Assembly (NCBI GenBank): GCA_902567765.1
Contig: CACFNI010000001.1
Location: 105,879 to 169,878, forward strand
Direction: 5' to 3'
DNA length: 64,000 nt
Origin: an uncultured Pelagibacteraceae bacterium
GTDB lineage: Bacteria; Pseudomonadota; Alphaproteobacteria; Pelagibacterales; Pelagibacteraceae
Positions 17,647 through 26,872 of the stretch are shown piece by piece. The translations under genes and the position numbers were made by a program. The notes under the pieces were generated by a model. It worked only from the letters and a program-made list of their open reading frames with translations. It made no database searches and was not told the origin of the DNA. Position 1 is the first letter of the stretch. Every line of letters starts with the position of its first letter.

Positions 17647-18967
17647 GAGCCTTACCCATTATTTTATCAGGCAACCAAGTTACAATTTCTGGAAAAATAC
17701 ATAATATTAGAATTGCTAAAGCCATTATTATCATAAAAGGAATTGATCCTTTTAAGATCTCCTTTAAGCTAACATCTGGAGTGATCCCTTTAATTATATA
17801 AAGATTGAGCCCCACTGGAGGAGTAATTAAACCTATCTCCATATTTATAGTAAAAACTATAGCAAACCAATAAGGGTCAAATCCCAAAGTTGTTATGACT
17901 GGTAACAAAATTGCCGAAGTCATTACGATTACAGCAACCGGAGGTAAAAAGAAACCAGCTATTAAAAGAAATATATTTATTAATATAAATACTACCCATT
18001 TATTTGAACTTAACTCAACCATGCTCTGTGCTAAGGACTGAGTTACGTAAAGTTGTGAAAGTGTAAATGCAAATAAATAAGATGCAGCAATAATAAACAT
18101 TATCATTACACTTTCTTTCATTGAAACTTTAACAATGTTCCATATTTTTTTTGGCTGATAAATTTTGTAAACAACAGCTATCAATACAAAAACTAGGAAC
18201 GCTCCAACACCTGAGGCTTCAGATGGTGTAGCTACACCTCCATACAAAACATATAAGACACCTGCTATAATTGCCAAAAAAGGAAAAATTCTTGGCAACA
18301 CTTCTAGCTTTTCTTTTAAAGTTGGTGGTTTTCTATTCTTTAAAGCTTTTGCAGCATCTTTATCAATAAAATAACTATGTATAAGAGCCCATATGGCAAA
18401 CATTCCTGCTAACATAAAGCCAGGTACTAGACCACATAAAAATAGTCTACCGATTGATGTGCCAGTTGCAATTCCATAAACTATTAAAACAATACTTGGA
18501 GGAATTAAAACACCTAAAGTTCCTCCGGCAGCTATGGTGCCAGTTGCAATCTGGTCTGAATAACCTCTTTTTCTCATTTCAGGAATTCCCATAGTTCCGA
18601 TAGCAGCACATGTTGCAGGACTCGATCCACTTAATGCAGCAAAAATTGAACAGGCGCCTATATTAGAAATAACCAATCCTCCTGGAACTCTCCAAAGCCA
18701 TCTATCTAAGCCAATATATAAATCTTTACCTGCTGGAGAATTGGCTACAGCCATACCCATCAAGATAAACATTGGTATTGATAGCAAAACAAAGGAATTT
18801 AGTCCTGCATAAAATGTTTCGGCAAAAACATCTAACATTTGAAAGCCTTCAAATGAAACTAAGAGGACTATCGATACAAAACTTAAACCGAATGCAATTG
18901 GAATTCCAGAAAAAAGTACTATCAAAGTAAAAACCGCAACAATAATAGCTATTATTAATGGATCCAT
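17636..18967 (-). CDS. dctM: TRAP transporter large membrane subunit (DctM)
   Basis: The 443-residue, roughly 12-helix permease of a tripartite ATP-independent periplasmic transporter, driving solute uptake with a sodium or proton gradient. Family blocks: VLLSIPMFILMGMAVANS, LSGSSPATCAAIGTMGIPEM, TGTIAAGGTLGVLIPPSI and ITPPVGLNLYIIKGI. Its start shares one base with the dctQ stop. Solute is defined by the DctP partner and is unknown. Confidence 0.94.
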   Translation of the reverse strand: MDPLIIAIIVAVFTLIVLFSGIPIAFGLSFVSIVLLVSFEGFQMLDVFAETFYAGLNSFVLLSIPMFILMGMAVANSPAGKDLYIGLDRWLWRVPGGLVISNIGACSIFAALSGSSPATCAAIGTMGIPEMRKRGYSDQIATGTIAAGGTLGVLIPPSIVLIVYGIATGTSIGRLFLCGLVPGFMLAGMFAIWALIHSYFIDKDAAKALKNRKPPTLKEKLEVLPRIFPFLAIIAGVLYVLYGGVATPSEASGVGAFLVFVLIAVVYKIYQPKKIWNIVKVSMKESVMIMFIIAASYLFAFTLSQLYVTQSLAQSMVELSSNKWVVFILINIFLLIAGFFLPPVAVIVMTSAILLPVITTLGFDPYWFAIVFTINMEIGLITPPVGLNLYIIKGITPDVSLKEILKGSIPFMIIMALAILILCIFPEIVTWLPDKIMGKALGY

Positions 18968-19461
18968 TATTTATACTCCTTTTCATCAATTAATTTTATA
19001 ATTTCAGCTATATATTGAAGTATCATTAGTATAGCTCCTATCATCATCGATGAGTATGGTATCCAAAGGGGTGGGTCCCAGACTGTTCCCGTCGAATAAT
19101 TTTTTGTAAAGGCCTCCTCTACCATTAAAAATCCAAAATAAAATAATATTAAAAAAAATATCAAACTTAAAAATGATGTAAAAATTTTTAGTCTAATAAT
19201 ATTTTTATTAGATAAAAAATCATATATCCATTCCATGCTCACGTGTGCTTTTTCGCTAAGTACATAGGCACTACCTATAAATGTAGAAGCTACCAAAAGC
19301 ATTGTGACTAATTCTGTTTGCCATGTGATTGCTCTCTGAAAAAAATATCTCTCAAAAACTAGCTCAACAATGACTAAAATTGATAAAAGTAATGCTAAAA
19401 CCGCAAACGCTCCACATGCTTTTGCGGTAAAATCACAAAACTGTAAGTATTTTTTTTTCAT
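18967..19461 (-). CDS. dctQ: TRAP transporter small membrane subunit (DctQ)
   Basis: A 164-residue protein with four predicted helices, pairing with DctM. It has the usual ITWQTELVTMLLVASTFIGSAY block, and VSMEWIYDFLS after the second helix. It lies between dctP and dctM. Its start codon directly follows the T-tract of a strong hairpin, and the only SD-like sequence (AGGGG) is in the 3' arm of that hairpin, suggesting reduced expression relative to dctP. Confidence 0.9.
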   Translation of the reverse strand: MKKKYLQFCDFTAKACGAFAVLALLLSILVIVELVFERYFFQRAITWQTELVTMLLVASTFIGSAYVLSEKAHVSMEWIYDFLSNKNIIRLKIFTSFLSLIFFLILFYFGFLMVEEAFTKNYSTGTVWDPPLWIPYSSMMIGAILMILQYIAEIIKLIDEKEYK

Positions 19462-19496
19462 AAAAAAAACCCCTATTTATAAAATAAATAGGGGTT
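19462..19496 (-). terminator. Hairpin with T-tract between dctP and dctQ (attenuator)
   Basis: A perfect 13-bp inverted repeat, AACCCCTATTTAT (19468-19480) and ATAAATAGGGGTT (19484-19496), with a 3-base loop. On the minus strand it is followed by eight T, then the dctQ ATG. This is an intrinsic terminator shape placed inside the operon. The AGGGG of the 3' arm is also the only candidate SD for dctQ. Confidence 0.8.
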
Positions 19497-19510
19497 CTTT
19501 ATATATCTTT

Positions 19511-20521
19511 TTACTTAACTGCTAAAGCCATTTCCATTAGCTTATCACCGCCTGGAACTTTCTCAGCAAATGCTTTATGAGATGATTTTTTAGCAATCTC
19601 AACCCATGCTGCATGATCTTTTGCATTCATATATACTAATTTTACTCCTGCTGCTTTGTAAGCGTCTTCAAATTTTTTATCTAAGTTTTCGACTTGAGCA
19701 GTCATATATTTTTCTGCAACTTTTCCTGCTTTCATTAAAGCATCCTGTTGTTTAGAGTTTAACTTATCAAAACTCATTTTTGACATCAAAATTGGCTCAT
19801 ACATAAACCAAAGTCCAAATTTTCCTGGAGGAGTCGCGCACGTAACTTGTTCGTAAATTTTATAACTTACAAAACTTCCTGAACTAGTATTTGCACCTGT
19901 AAGTACTCCAGTTTGTAAACCAGTATAAATTTCGGATGAAGGCATACTTTGTATACCTGCGCCTGCAGCTTCAAGCATTTGGTTAAATGCTTTACCAGCA
20001 GCTCTCATTACTTGGCCTTTTGCATCACTTGGATTTTTAATACATTTAGTTTTCGATGCAAAACCTCCGCCTAGCCAAGCGTCTGATAATACAACAACAC
20101 CAGCATCGTTAATTATCCTTTTGATCTCGGTCATCATTGGTCCCTTATTGAATCTCAATGCATGATCGTGATTTTTAACAGTTCCTGGCATTAAAGTTGC
20201 ATCAAACTCTGGATGGAATTTAGAAGCATAAGCTAATGGAAAAGCAGATATATCCAATTGACCTGTTGTCATCGGTTTCCACTGTTCTTTAGGTTTGTAC
20301 AAAGATTTGGCTGGATAGATTCTTATATCTACTCCAACGTTTGCTTTTTTCATCTCATCAGCAATTATTTGAACCATTTCATGTCTAGGATCAAATGAAC
20401 CATCCGCTCTTGGCGTTCCTGGCCATTGGTGACTAGCTTTTAAAGTCACAGCATATGCAGATCCTATTGTGGTTAATAAAAATACTAATGAAGTGAAATA
20501 TAATGATATTTTTTTAAACAT
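19511..20521 (-). CDS. dctP: TRAP transporter periplasmic solute-binding protein (DctP)
   Basis: Captures solute in the periplasm for DctQM. 336 residues with an N-terminal signal peptide (about residues 1-24, ending in SAYA). The family core is visible: RIYPAKSLY, the conserved carboxylate-binding Arg in GQVMRAAGKAF, and YTGLQTGVLTGANTSSGSF. A good SD (AAAGGGG) precedes the start. Divergent from a CoA-transferase/aldehyde dehydrogenase operon, so an organic acid substrate metabolised there is plausible but unproven. Confidence 0.93.
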   Translation of the reverse strand: MFKKISLYFTSLVFLLTTIGSAYAVTLKASHQWPGTPRADGSFDPRHEMVQIIADEMKKANVGVDIRIYPAKSLYKPKEQWKPMTTGQLDISAFPLAYASKFHPEFDATLMPGTVKNHDHALRFNKGPMMTEIKRIINDAGVVVLSDAWLGGGFASKTKCIKNPSDAKGQVMRAAGKAFNQMLEAAGAGIQSMPSSEIYTGLQTGVLTGANTSSGSFVSYKIYEQVTCATPPGKFGLWFMYEPILMSKMSFDKLNSKQQDALMKAGKVAEKYMTAQVENLDKKFEDAYKAAGVKLVYMNAKDHAAWVEIAKKSSHKAFAEKVPGGDKLMEMALAVK

Positions 20522-20611
20522 TTTTTTCCCCTTTAGTTATTAAAAAAAGTATATTAAAGATAACTTATGCTTAAGAGTCAAGTTACCTAAAAATACAAAT
20601 TTATTGAAAAT

Positions 20612-21754
20612 ATGGATGGACCTTTAAAAAATTTGCTAGTTGTAGACCTAACTCGGGTACTTGTTGGTCCTTATTGTACCATGATTTTGTCTGACTTAGG
20701 AGCTAGAGTAATAAAAATCGAAGCGCCTGAAATTGGTGACGATTCAAGAAAGTTTGGCCCATTTATAAAAGATTACTCAGCCTATTTCATGTCATTAAAT
20801 AGAGGAAAGGAGAGTATAGCATTAAATCTTAAAAATGATGATGATAAGAAAATTTTTGAAAAAATATTATCCAAGGCAGATATTTTAGTTGAGAACTTTA
20901 AACCTGGAACATTAGAAAAATGGGGATTTGGATGGAAAGATGTGAGTAAAAAATATCCCAAATTAATTTATGCATCAGCATCTGGTTTTGGACAAACAGG
21001 TCCATTAAAAGAATTACCTGCATACGATATGGTCGTACAAGGTATGGGTGGATTAATGAGTGTAACAGGTCAACCAAACTCAGAACCAACTAGAGTTGGA
21101 ACGTCAATTGGAGATATTACAGCTGGGTTGTTTACAGCGATTGGAATTAATGCCGCTTTATTTGATAGACAAAAAACTGGTAAGGGAATGTTTATAGATG
21201 TTTCAATGTTAGATTGTCAAATTGCAATATTAGAAAATGCAATTGCAAGATATCTTTCGAATAACGAAATACCAAAACCTATGGGCTCTAGACATCCATC
21301 TATTGCACCATTTGAGGCTTTTAAAACAAAAGATAGCTATATAATCATTGCAGCTGGAAATGATAAGTTGTTTGAAAAACTTTGTAATGTTCTAGGCATT
21401 CCAGAAGCGATTAAGGATCCAAAATTTATTGATAATTCTTCGAGATCAAAGAATATGGATGACTTAAAAAAAATATTTGAAAATAAATTATCTCAAAAAA
21501 TAACTTCGGATTGGGTTAGTGAAATGGAAAAAGATAAAATTCCATGTGGACCTATATTTAATATAAAAGAAGCAGTTGAAAATCCTCAGATAAAAGAAAG
21601 AAATATGATTGTTAAATCGTATCATAAAATTATAGGTGAATTTAAACTTGCTGGAAATCCAATTAAAATGTCTTCATATAAGGACGAAAAAACCCGTGGA
21701 GATATACCTGATCTTGATGAACATAGAGATAAAATATTAAAAGAGTTTAATTAA
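20612..21754 (+). CDS. CaiB/BaiF-family (class III) CoA-transferase
   Basis: Transfers CoA between acyl groups or adds it to a carboxylic acid. 380 residues; N-terminal LVVDLTRVLVGPYCTMIL, IKIEAPEIGDDSR and SLNRGKESIALNLK, then GFGQTGPL and the catalytic Asp168 in IGDITAGLF. The acid substrate cannot be told from sequence. First gene of a plus-strand set with aldehyde dehydrogenase, VOC protein and a methyltransferase, divergent from dctPQM, so it may activate the acid imported by that TRAP system. Confidence 0.88.
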   Translation: MDGPLKNLLVVDLTRVLVGPYCTMILSDLGARVIKIEAPEIGDDSRKFGPFIKDYSAYFMSLNRGKESIALNLKNDDDKKIFEKILSKADILVENFKPGTLEKWGFGWKDVSKKYPKLIYASASGFGQTGPLKELPAYDMVVQGMGGLMSVTGQPNSEPTRVGTSIGDITAGLFTAIGINAALFDRQKTGKGMFIDVSMLDCQIAILENAIARYLSNNEIPKPMGSRHPSIAPFEAFKTKDSYIIIAAGNDKLFEKLCNVLGIPEAIKDPKFIDNSSRSKNMDDLKKIFENKLSQKITSDWVSEMEKDKIPCGPIFNIKEAVENPQIKERNMIVKSYHKIIGEFKLAGNPIKMSSYKDEKTRGDIPDLDEHRDKILKEFN

Positions 21755-21803
21755 TTAATTTGGATAAACATAAAGTAAGGTTATATTATATTTTAAAAAT
21801 TTT

Positions 21804-23237
21804 ATGTTAGATAAAAAAAAATTTTATATAAATGGAAAATGGGTAGATCCAATTAAACCAAATAACTTTGAAGTTATAAACCCATCTACAGAAGAAACTT
21901 GTGCAATAATAAATTTAGGAAGCTCAGAGGATACAAATTCAGCAGTTAGTGCTGCAAGGAAAGCTTTTCATACATGGAAAGATACATCTAAAGATGAGAG
22001 AGTTAAATTATTAGAAAAACTCTTAGAAATTTATAAATCTAAATGGGATGATATGACGAATGCAATTTCTACAGAACTTGGTTGCCCAAAAGATTGGTGT
22101 TCTGCAAATCAAACTTCTTCTGGTGCAGGTCATATTGAAGATTTCATAAAAAGACTTAAAAATTTTAATTTTGAACCTGGATTTGATAATGGTTCAGTTA
22201 ATCATATAGTTTATGAACCAATTGGTGTTTGCGGTCTTATTACACCATGGAATTGGCCAATAAATCAAATTGCATTAAAAGTAATTCCAGCTTTCGCAAC
22301 TGGTTGTACAATGATATTAAAACCATCTGAAATAGCTCCACTATCAGGAATGCTTTTTGCTGAGATGATAGATGAGGCAGGATTTCCTGCTGGCGTATTT
22401 AATTTAGTAAACGGTGATGGTCTAGGTGTCGGTACAGATCTATCCGGACACCCTGACGTTGATATGATTTCATTTACGGGCTCAACAAGAGCTGGAAAGT
22501 TAATAACAAAAAATGCAGCAGATACAATTAAGAGGGTTTGTTTAGAGTTAGGTGGAAAAGGAGGAAATATAGTTTTTGCTGACTCATATCCTGATGCTGT
22601 AAGGGATGGGATAAGAAATGTAATGAGTAATTCTGGTCAATCATGTGATGCCCCAACGCGAATGTTAGTTGAAAAATCAATATACAAAAGAGCTGTAGAA
22701 GAAGCAGCTGATGAAGCTAACAAAATTAAGGTCGATTTAGCCTCTAAGGCTGGAGATCATATTGGTCCAGTAATTTCAAAAACTCAATTTGATAAGATTC
22801 AAAGCTTAATTAAAAGTGGAATTGAGGAAGGGGCGACTTTAGTTGCTGGTGGACCTGATAAACCAGAGGATTTTAAAAAAGGATATTTTATTAAACCAAC
22901 TGTTTTCACAGATGTAAATAATGACATGAGGATTGCTAAAGAGGAGATATTTGGTCCTGTTCTATCTATTATTCCGTTCGAAAATGAAGAGGAGGCAATT
23001 AAAATAACTAATGATACTGAGTATGGTCTTGGAAATTATTTACAAACTGAGGATAAGGAAAAAGCTAAAAGAGTCTCTAAAAGATTAAGAGCTGGAATAA
23101 TTTATGTTAATAATAAACCTGCAGACTCTGGTACTCCTTTTGGTGGGTACAGACAATCAGGTAATGGACGTGAAGGTGGAACTTGGGGATTGCATGAATA
23201 CCTCGAGGTTAAAACGATAACTGAATGGAATAAGTAA
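21804..23237 (+). CDS. NAD(P)-dependent aldehyde dehydrogenase
   Basis: Oxidises an aldehyde to the carboxylic acid. 477 residues with all catalytic landmarks: PWNWP (Asn150), FTGSTRAG, general base Glu248 in LELGGKGGN, nucleophile Cys281 in NSGQSCDAPTR and EIFGPVLSIIPF. Substrate is not evident; the superfamily includes betaine-aldehyde, succinate-semialdehyde and other dehydrogenases. It lies between the CoA-transferase and the VOC gene, each separated by short gaps. Confidence 0.92.
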   Translation: MLDKKKFYINGKWVDPIKPNNFEVINPSTEETCAIINLGSSEDTNSAVSAARKAFHTWKDTSKDERVKLLEKLLEIYKSKWDDMTNAISTELGCPKDWCSANQTSSGAGHIEDFIKRLKNFNFEPGFDNGSVNHIVYEPIGVCGLITPWNWPINQIALKVIPAFATGCTMILKPSEIAPLSGMLFAEMIDEAGFPAGVFNLVNGDGLGVGTDLSGHPDVDMISFTGSTRAGKLITKNAADTIKRVCLELGGKGGNIVFADSYPDAVRDGIRNVMSNSGQSCDAPTRMLVEKSIYKRAVEEAADEANKIKVDLASKAGDHIGPVISKTQFDKIQSLIKSGIEEGATLVAGGPDKPEDFKKGYFIKPTVFTDVNNDMRIAKEEIFGPVLSIIPFENEEEAIKITNDTEYGLGNYLQTEDKEKAKRVSKRLRAGIIYVNNKPADSGTPFGGYRQSGNGREGGTWGLHEYLEVKTITEWNK

Positions 23238-23255
23238 TTTAATTTAGGAATTAAT

Positions 23256-23642
23256 ATGCTTGGATATGTCATGGTGGGAACGAATGATCTTGATAGATCA
23301 ATTAAATTTTATGATCAACTTTTAAAGGTAATTGGTTTAAAAAGAACTGATACAGATGACGTATGCGCTGGGTATGTGTCTATAAACGGGCCAGGATCAA
23401 TAGAATTTTATATAACTAAACCATTCAACAAAGAAAAGGCAACTTTTGGAAATGGCTCACAAGTATCTTTTATTGTCAACACTAGAGCAGAAGTAGATAA
23501 ATTCCATCAAGAAGGATTAAAGTTAGGAGCGCCAAGCGAGGGATCTGGAGGAGAAAGACCAGAGGGATCAGGAGTATATTACTCTTATCTTAGAGATTTA
23601 GATGGTAATAAGATCTGTGCTTTTACAAATAGCAAAACTTAA
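23256..23642 (+). CDS. VOC / glyoxalase-family protein
   Basis: A 128-residue single-unit vicinal-oxygen-chelate protein: MLGYVMVGTNDLDRSIKFYD at the N-terminus, GPGSIEFYITKPF in the middle and YYSYLRDLDGNKICAF at the end, giving the two beta-alpha-beta-beta-beta modules. Possible roles are lactoylglutathione lyase-like detoxification or an accessory isomerase; no substrate can be assigned. Its stop overlaps the first base of the next ATG. Confidence 0.8.
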   Translation: MLGYVMVGTNDLDRSIKFYDQLLKVIGLKRTDTDDVCAGYVSINGPGSIEFYITKPFNKEKATFGNGSQVSFIVNTRAEVDKFHQEGLKLGAPSEGSGGERPEGSGVYYSYLRDLDGNKICAFTNSKT

Positions 23643-24563
23643 TGTCATATAAACTAATTAAAGAAAAATTAGATAATAACAAATTAATAATTTTAGATGG
23701 TGCCATGGGCTCTGAACTTGAAAAGAATGGAGCAAAAATGGATAAAAATTTGTGGTGTGGAACTTGCTCTGTTGAATTTCCAGAATTAGTAGTTAAAGTT
23801 CATGAAGATTATATCAAAGCTGGAGCAGATGTAATCACTACTAATACTTATGCATCTACACCAATTTCAATGAGGAACTATGGTATGGAAAACTCTATTA
23901 AAGAGTTTAATCAAAAAAGTGTTCAAGTAGCAAAAAAAAGCGATTGAAAATTCAAAAAAAGATATTGCTTTAGCCGGAAGTGTATCAGCATCAGGAAGTT
24001 ATTATAAGCTAGGAATTAAAGCAATGATCCCAGGTTTTAATGAGCAATTAAAAATTCTTACAGATGAAGGAGTAGACTTAATTATCTTAGAAGCAATGTC
24101 ATCCCAGGCTGATATTGTTCAAACAATGATAGAATGTTCAATGAAATCAAATATACCTGTTTGGCTTTCTATATCTTGTGTAATTGATGATAAAACTAAA
24201 AAAATAATGCTTGGTTATAACGATACTTTAGATTCTCCTCCTGAAGTTTATGAAAATTTTGAAAAGTCTTTAAATAAATTTAGCAAACTCCACAAGGGTC
24301 CAATTTTAATTGCACACTCTGATGTTAGTGTTACTGGAAAAGCGATAGAAATTGCAAAAAAAAATTTTGATGGAATAATTGGTGCATACCCAAACGTAGG
24401 TTTCTATGAAAAACCTCATTGGCGATCAGGAGATACTATCAGACCCGATGATTATTTAGATCAAGTGAAATCCTGGGTTAAAAGTGGTGCTCAAATAGTG
24501 GGTGGATGTTGTGGTGTAGGAACAAATTTAATTGAGTCTATATCAGTTTTAAAAGATAATTAG
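23642..24563 (+). pseudogene. Homocysteine S-methyltransferase family gene with a one-base frameshift
   Basis: Two adjacent frames together form one methyltransferase. The first (23642-23947) begins with LIILDGAMGSELEKNGA and GADVITTNTYAST, and stops just after VAKKSD. The second continues AIENSKKDIALAGSVSASGSYY and ends with QIVGGCCGVGTNLIES, the zinc-binding Cys pair. The break is at the eight-A run 23932-23939; seven A would restore one frame. The usual upstream zinc Cys (NCxxP-like block) appears as LIAHSDVS, so the third ligand may differ. It may be a recent pseudogene or a sequence error. Confidence 0.8.
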
Positions 24564-24566
24564 ACC

Positions 24567-25454
24567 TTATTTTTTAGGGGCCAAAACTACCGCAAGTACA
24601 CCACCAATTACAATTAATGAACTTCCGACGGCTTCACGCCAACCAAAAGGCTCTTCTGTTAAAATGCTAGAACTTATAACACCGACAACTATCTCACTTA
24701 AGAATAAAATTGAGCAAAGGCCGGCACCCAACTTACTTGGAGCCCAAAGTATTACTATTCCAGTTGGGATAAAATAAAAAACAGATATTGCAATTAAAAA
24801 AGTTGACATCGAAACAAAAGCATCAAAACCAGGTATTTCTCCTAGGTAATCTACTAATACAAATCCAGCAACTACATTAAATAAAGCTCCGTAGAAAAAA
24901 AATGAAAATATAATTGGGAATACGCCATCAGTTTTAACAACCTCAAGTCTTATCATTCCACCTGCAAATATTGCGCCTCCTGCTAGAGCTAGCCAATCAC
25001 CGGCATTTTCTGGGAGTGGCAAAATAGTTTCTTTACTGAAAACTAACCATAAACCTCCAAGTGCCATACCTAAAGTTAAAATTCTCTCTTTGCCTGGTCT
25101 TTTTTTTAAAAATAAAATTTCAAATATCGTTGTCCAAATTGGCGTCATATAAAATAATATTAATGCCCTAACAACATCTGTTAATAAAAAACTTAATGCG
25201 TAACAAATAAAGCCACCTCCAACTAACAAACCAGTCAATGGTAAACCAAAACCAGTTTCCTTTTTTTTGATTAATTTCCAAAATGCAATAGGTAATAATA
25301 TTAAGAATCCTATTACCATCTGCGCAATGGTTCCCCATCCTCCTGTAAGACCACCCTCGACAAGGATTCTTTGAGGTAACCAGTAAATTCCCCACGCACC
25401 AGCTGAAAAAGCCAAAGCTACTGCAATTTTAAAATGATGAGGGTGTCTAGTCAT
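24567..25454 (-). CDS. EamA/DMT-superfamily transporter
   Basis: A 295-residue inner-membrane protein with about ten hydrophobic helices arranged as two EamA repeats. Signs include GAWGIYWLPQRIL at the N-terminus, ALILFYMTPIWTTIFE closing the first repeat and SILFLSEIVVGVISSSILTEEP in the second. Family members export or import metabolites; substrate unknown. It ends 3 bp from the convergent methyltransferase stop and its start abuts the amidase stop, so it is probably transcribed with the amidase. Confidence 0.85.
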   Translation of the reverse strand: MTRHPHHFKIAVALAFSAGAWGIYWLPQRILVEGGLTGGWGTIAQMVIGFLILLPIAFWKLIKKKETGFGLPLTGLLVGGGFICYALSFLLTDVVRALILFYMTPIWTTIFEILFLKKRPGKERILTLGMALGGLWLVFSKETILPLPENAGDWLALAGGAIFAGGMIRLEVVKTDGVFPIIFSFFFYGALFNVVAGFVLVDYLGEIPGFDAFVSMSTFLIAISVFYFIPTGIVILWAPSKLGAGLCSILFLSEIVVGVISSSILTEEPFGWREAVGSSLIVIGGVLAVVLAPKK

Positions 25455-26866
25455 TAGTTTAATTTATGTTTAATTTTTGAAAATTTAAAAATTTCTTCAT
25501 ATTTTTTTACAAAAGCTATTAATTTTAAATCGTCCTTCTTTCTTGCAATAATTTGCATACCCATTGGTAAGCCATTTTTATTAAATCCAACAGGAACAGT
25601 TATTGTAGGCAATTCTAGTAAACTTGAAAGAATAAATACCTCAAGCCATCTGTGGTATGTATCTAATTTTTCACCATTTATGTATTCTGGGTACTGTAAT
25701 TTTTTATCAAATGGATAAACTTGAGCTGATGGTAAAGCTAAAAAATCATATTCCTCGAATATTTTATTTACTTGATTAAGACAGGACAATTTTTGATTTA
25801 TCGCTTTTTTAATATTTTCCTCATTAATTTTAGAGCCTTTTTCAAATTCCCATATTGCTTGAGCTGTCATTTCACTGGTATCTTTTATATTCATGTTAAT
25901 TGTATCATAGTAAATACTTTTAGATCTTAAAGTTATCCAACTTTCCCATAAATCAAGTGTATTAATTTTTGATTTAATACTTTCAACTTTAGTAAAGCTT
26001 TCAATATCTTTTAATTTTTTTTCACAAATTTCTAAAATACCACTTTCAAATGTATACCTAGAGTTCACATCTTCTAACCATCCAATTTTTATATTTGAAA
26101 AATTTTGATCATCTAATTTTGAGTTTTTAAATGAACCATTTAGATCAAATGAAAATTTATCTTTTGGATCGCTACCTGTCATTGCATCTAGAAGTATTGA
26201 TAAATCATTTGGAGTTTTGGCAATACATCCAGGTGTAGTTAATATGGGAAGGCTATTATGTTGACCTGACCTATCAGTAGAAATTAAACCAGGTGTAGGT
26301 CTAAAACCATAAATATTTGCGTAAGCGGCTGGACCCCGACATGATCCCATTTGATCTGTGCCGTCAGCAAACGGAATTAATCCAGCAGATACAGCCGAAC
26401 TAGCTCCACCACTTGATCCAGCTGCGGATTTTGATACGTCAAATACATTTGAAGTTGGACCAAATAATCTATTAGTTGTATGGCCCCCTACACCTAATTC
26501 TGCTGTATTAGTCTTTCCTATAATAATTACCCCATTTCCTATTAATCGATTTACAAATAGAGAATTTTTTTTTGGAAAATTGTTTTTTGAATTAATATAT
26601 CCGTATGTTGTTGGAAAATTTTCTACATCTGAAAGATCTTTTATAGCAATTGGCATTCCAAAAAGAGATCCTTTTTTATCTTTAGAATTATCCATTTTAA
26701 TAGCCTCATCAATTATATTTTGTTCGTCTTTCATAGAAACAATTGCATTCAAAATTGGATTAAATTTTTTAATCTGAGTTAGATAATGTTCTATTACTTC
26801 TTTAACTGATAAGTCTTTTTTCTTAATGCTTGATAAAATTTCTTCAATTGATTTATCTTGAAGCAT
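25454..26866 (-). CDS. Amidase signature-family hydrolase
   Basis: Hydrolyses a carboxamide by a Ser-cisSer-Lys triad. 470 residues: catalytic Lys in FGMPIAIKDLSD, the Gly/Ser-rich core AAGSSGGASSAVSAGLIPFA and the nucleophile region DQMGSCRGPAAYANIYG, followed by FRPTPG. It is annotated as an amidase and not GatA because no gatB/gatC lie nearby and the GGSIR-type nucleophile loop reads MGSCRGP. Between an alcohol dehydrogenase and an EamA transporter on one strand. Confidence 0.87.
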   Translation of the reverse strand: MLQDKSIEEILSSIKKKDLSVKEVIEHYLTQIKKFNPILNAIVSMKDEQNIIDEAIKMDNSKDKKGSLFGMPIAIKDLSDVENFPTTYGYINSKNNFPKKNSLFVNRLIGNGVIIIGKTNTAELGVGGHTTNRLFGPTSNVFDVSKSAAGSSGGASSAVSAGLIPFADGTDQMGSCRGPAAYANIYGFRPTPGLISTDRSGQHNSLPILTTPGCIAKTPNDLSILLDAMTGSDPKDKFSFDLNGSFKNSKLDDQNFSNIKIGWLEDVNSRYTFESGILEICEKKLKDIESFTKVESIKSKINTLDLWESWITLRSKSIYYDTINMNIKDTSEMTAQAIWEFEKGSKINEENIKKAINQKLSCLNQVNKIFEEYDFLALPSAQVYPFDKKLQYPEYINGEKLDTYHRWLEVFILSSLLELPTITVPVGFNKNGLPMGMQIIARKKDDLKLIAFVKKYEEIFKFSKIKHKLN

Positions 26867-26872
26867 TAATTC

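Noticed and set aside
23925..23950. Programmed -1 ribosomal frameshift at the A-run in the methyltransferase gene
   Set aside because: The downstream frame needs a +1 shift (skip one A); a -1 slip gives an unrelated sequence. A mutation or read error is simpler.
26358..26777. 139-residue open frame opposite the amidase
   Set aside because: Antisense to the catalytic core of a well-supported amidase; no independent motif.
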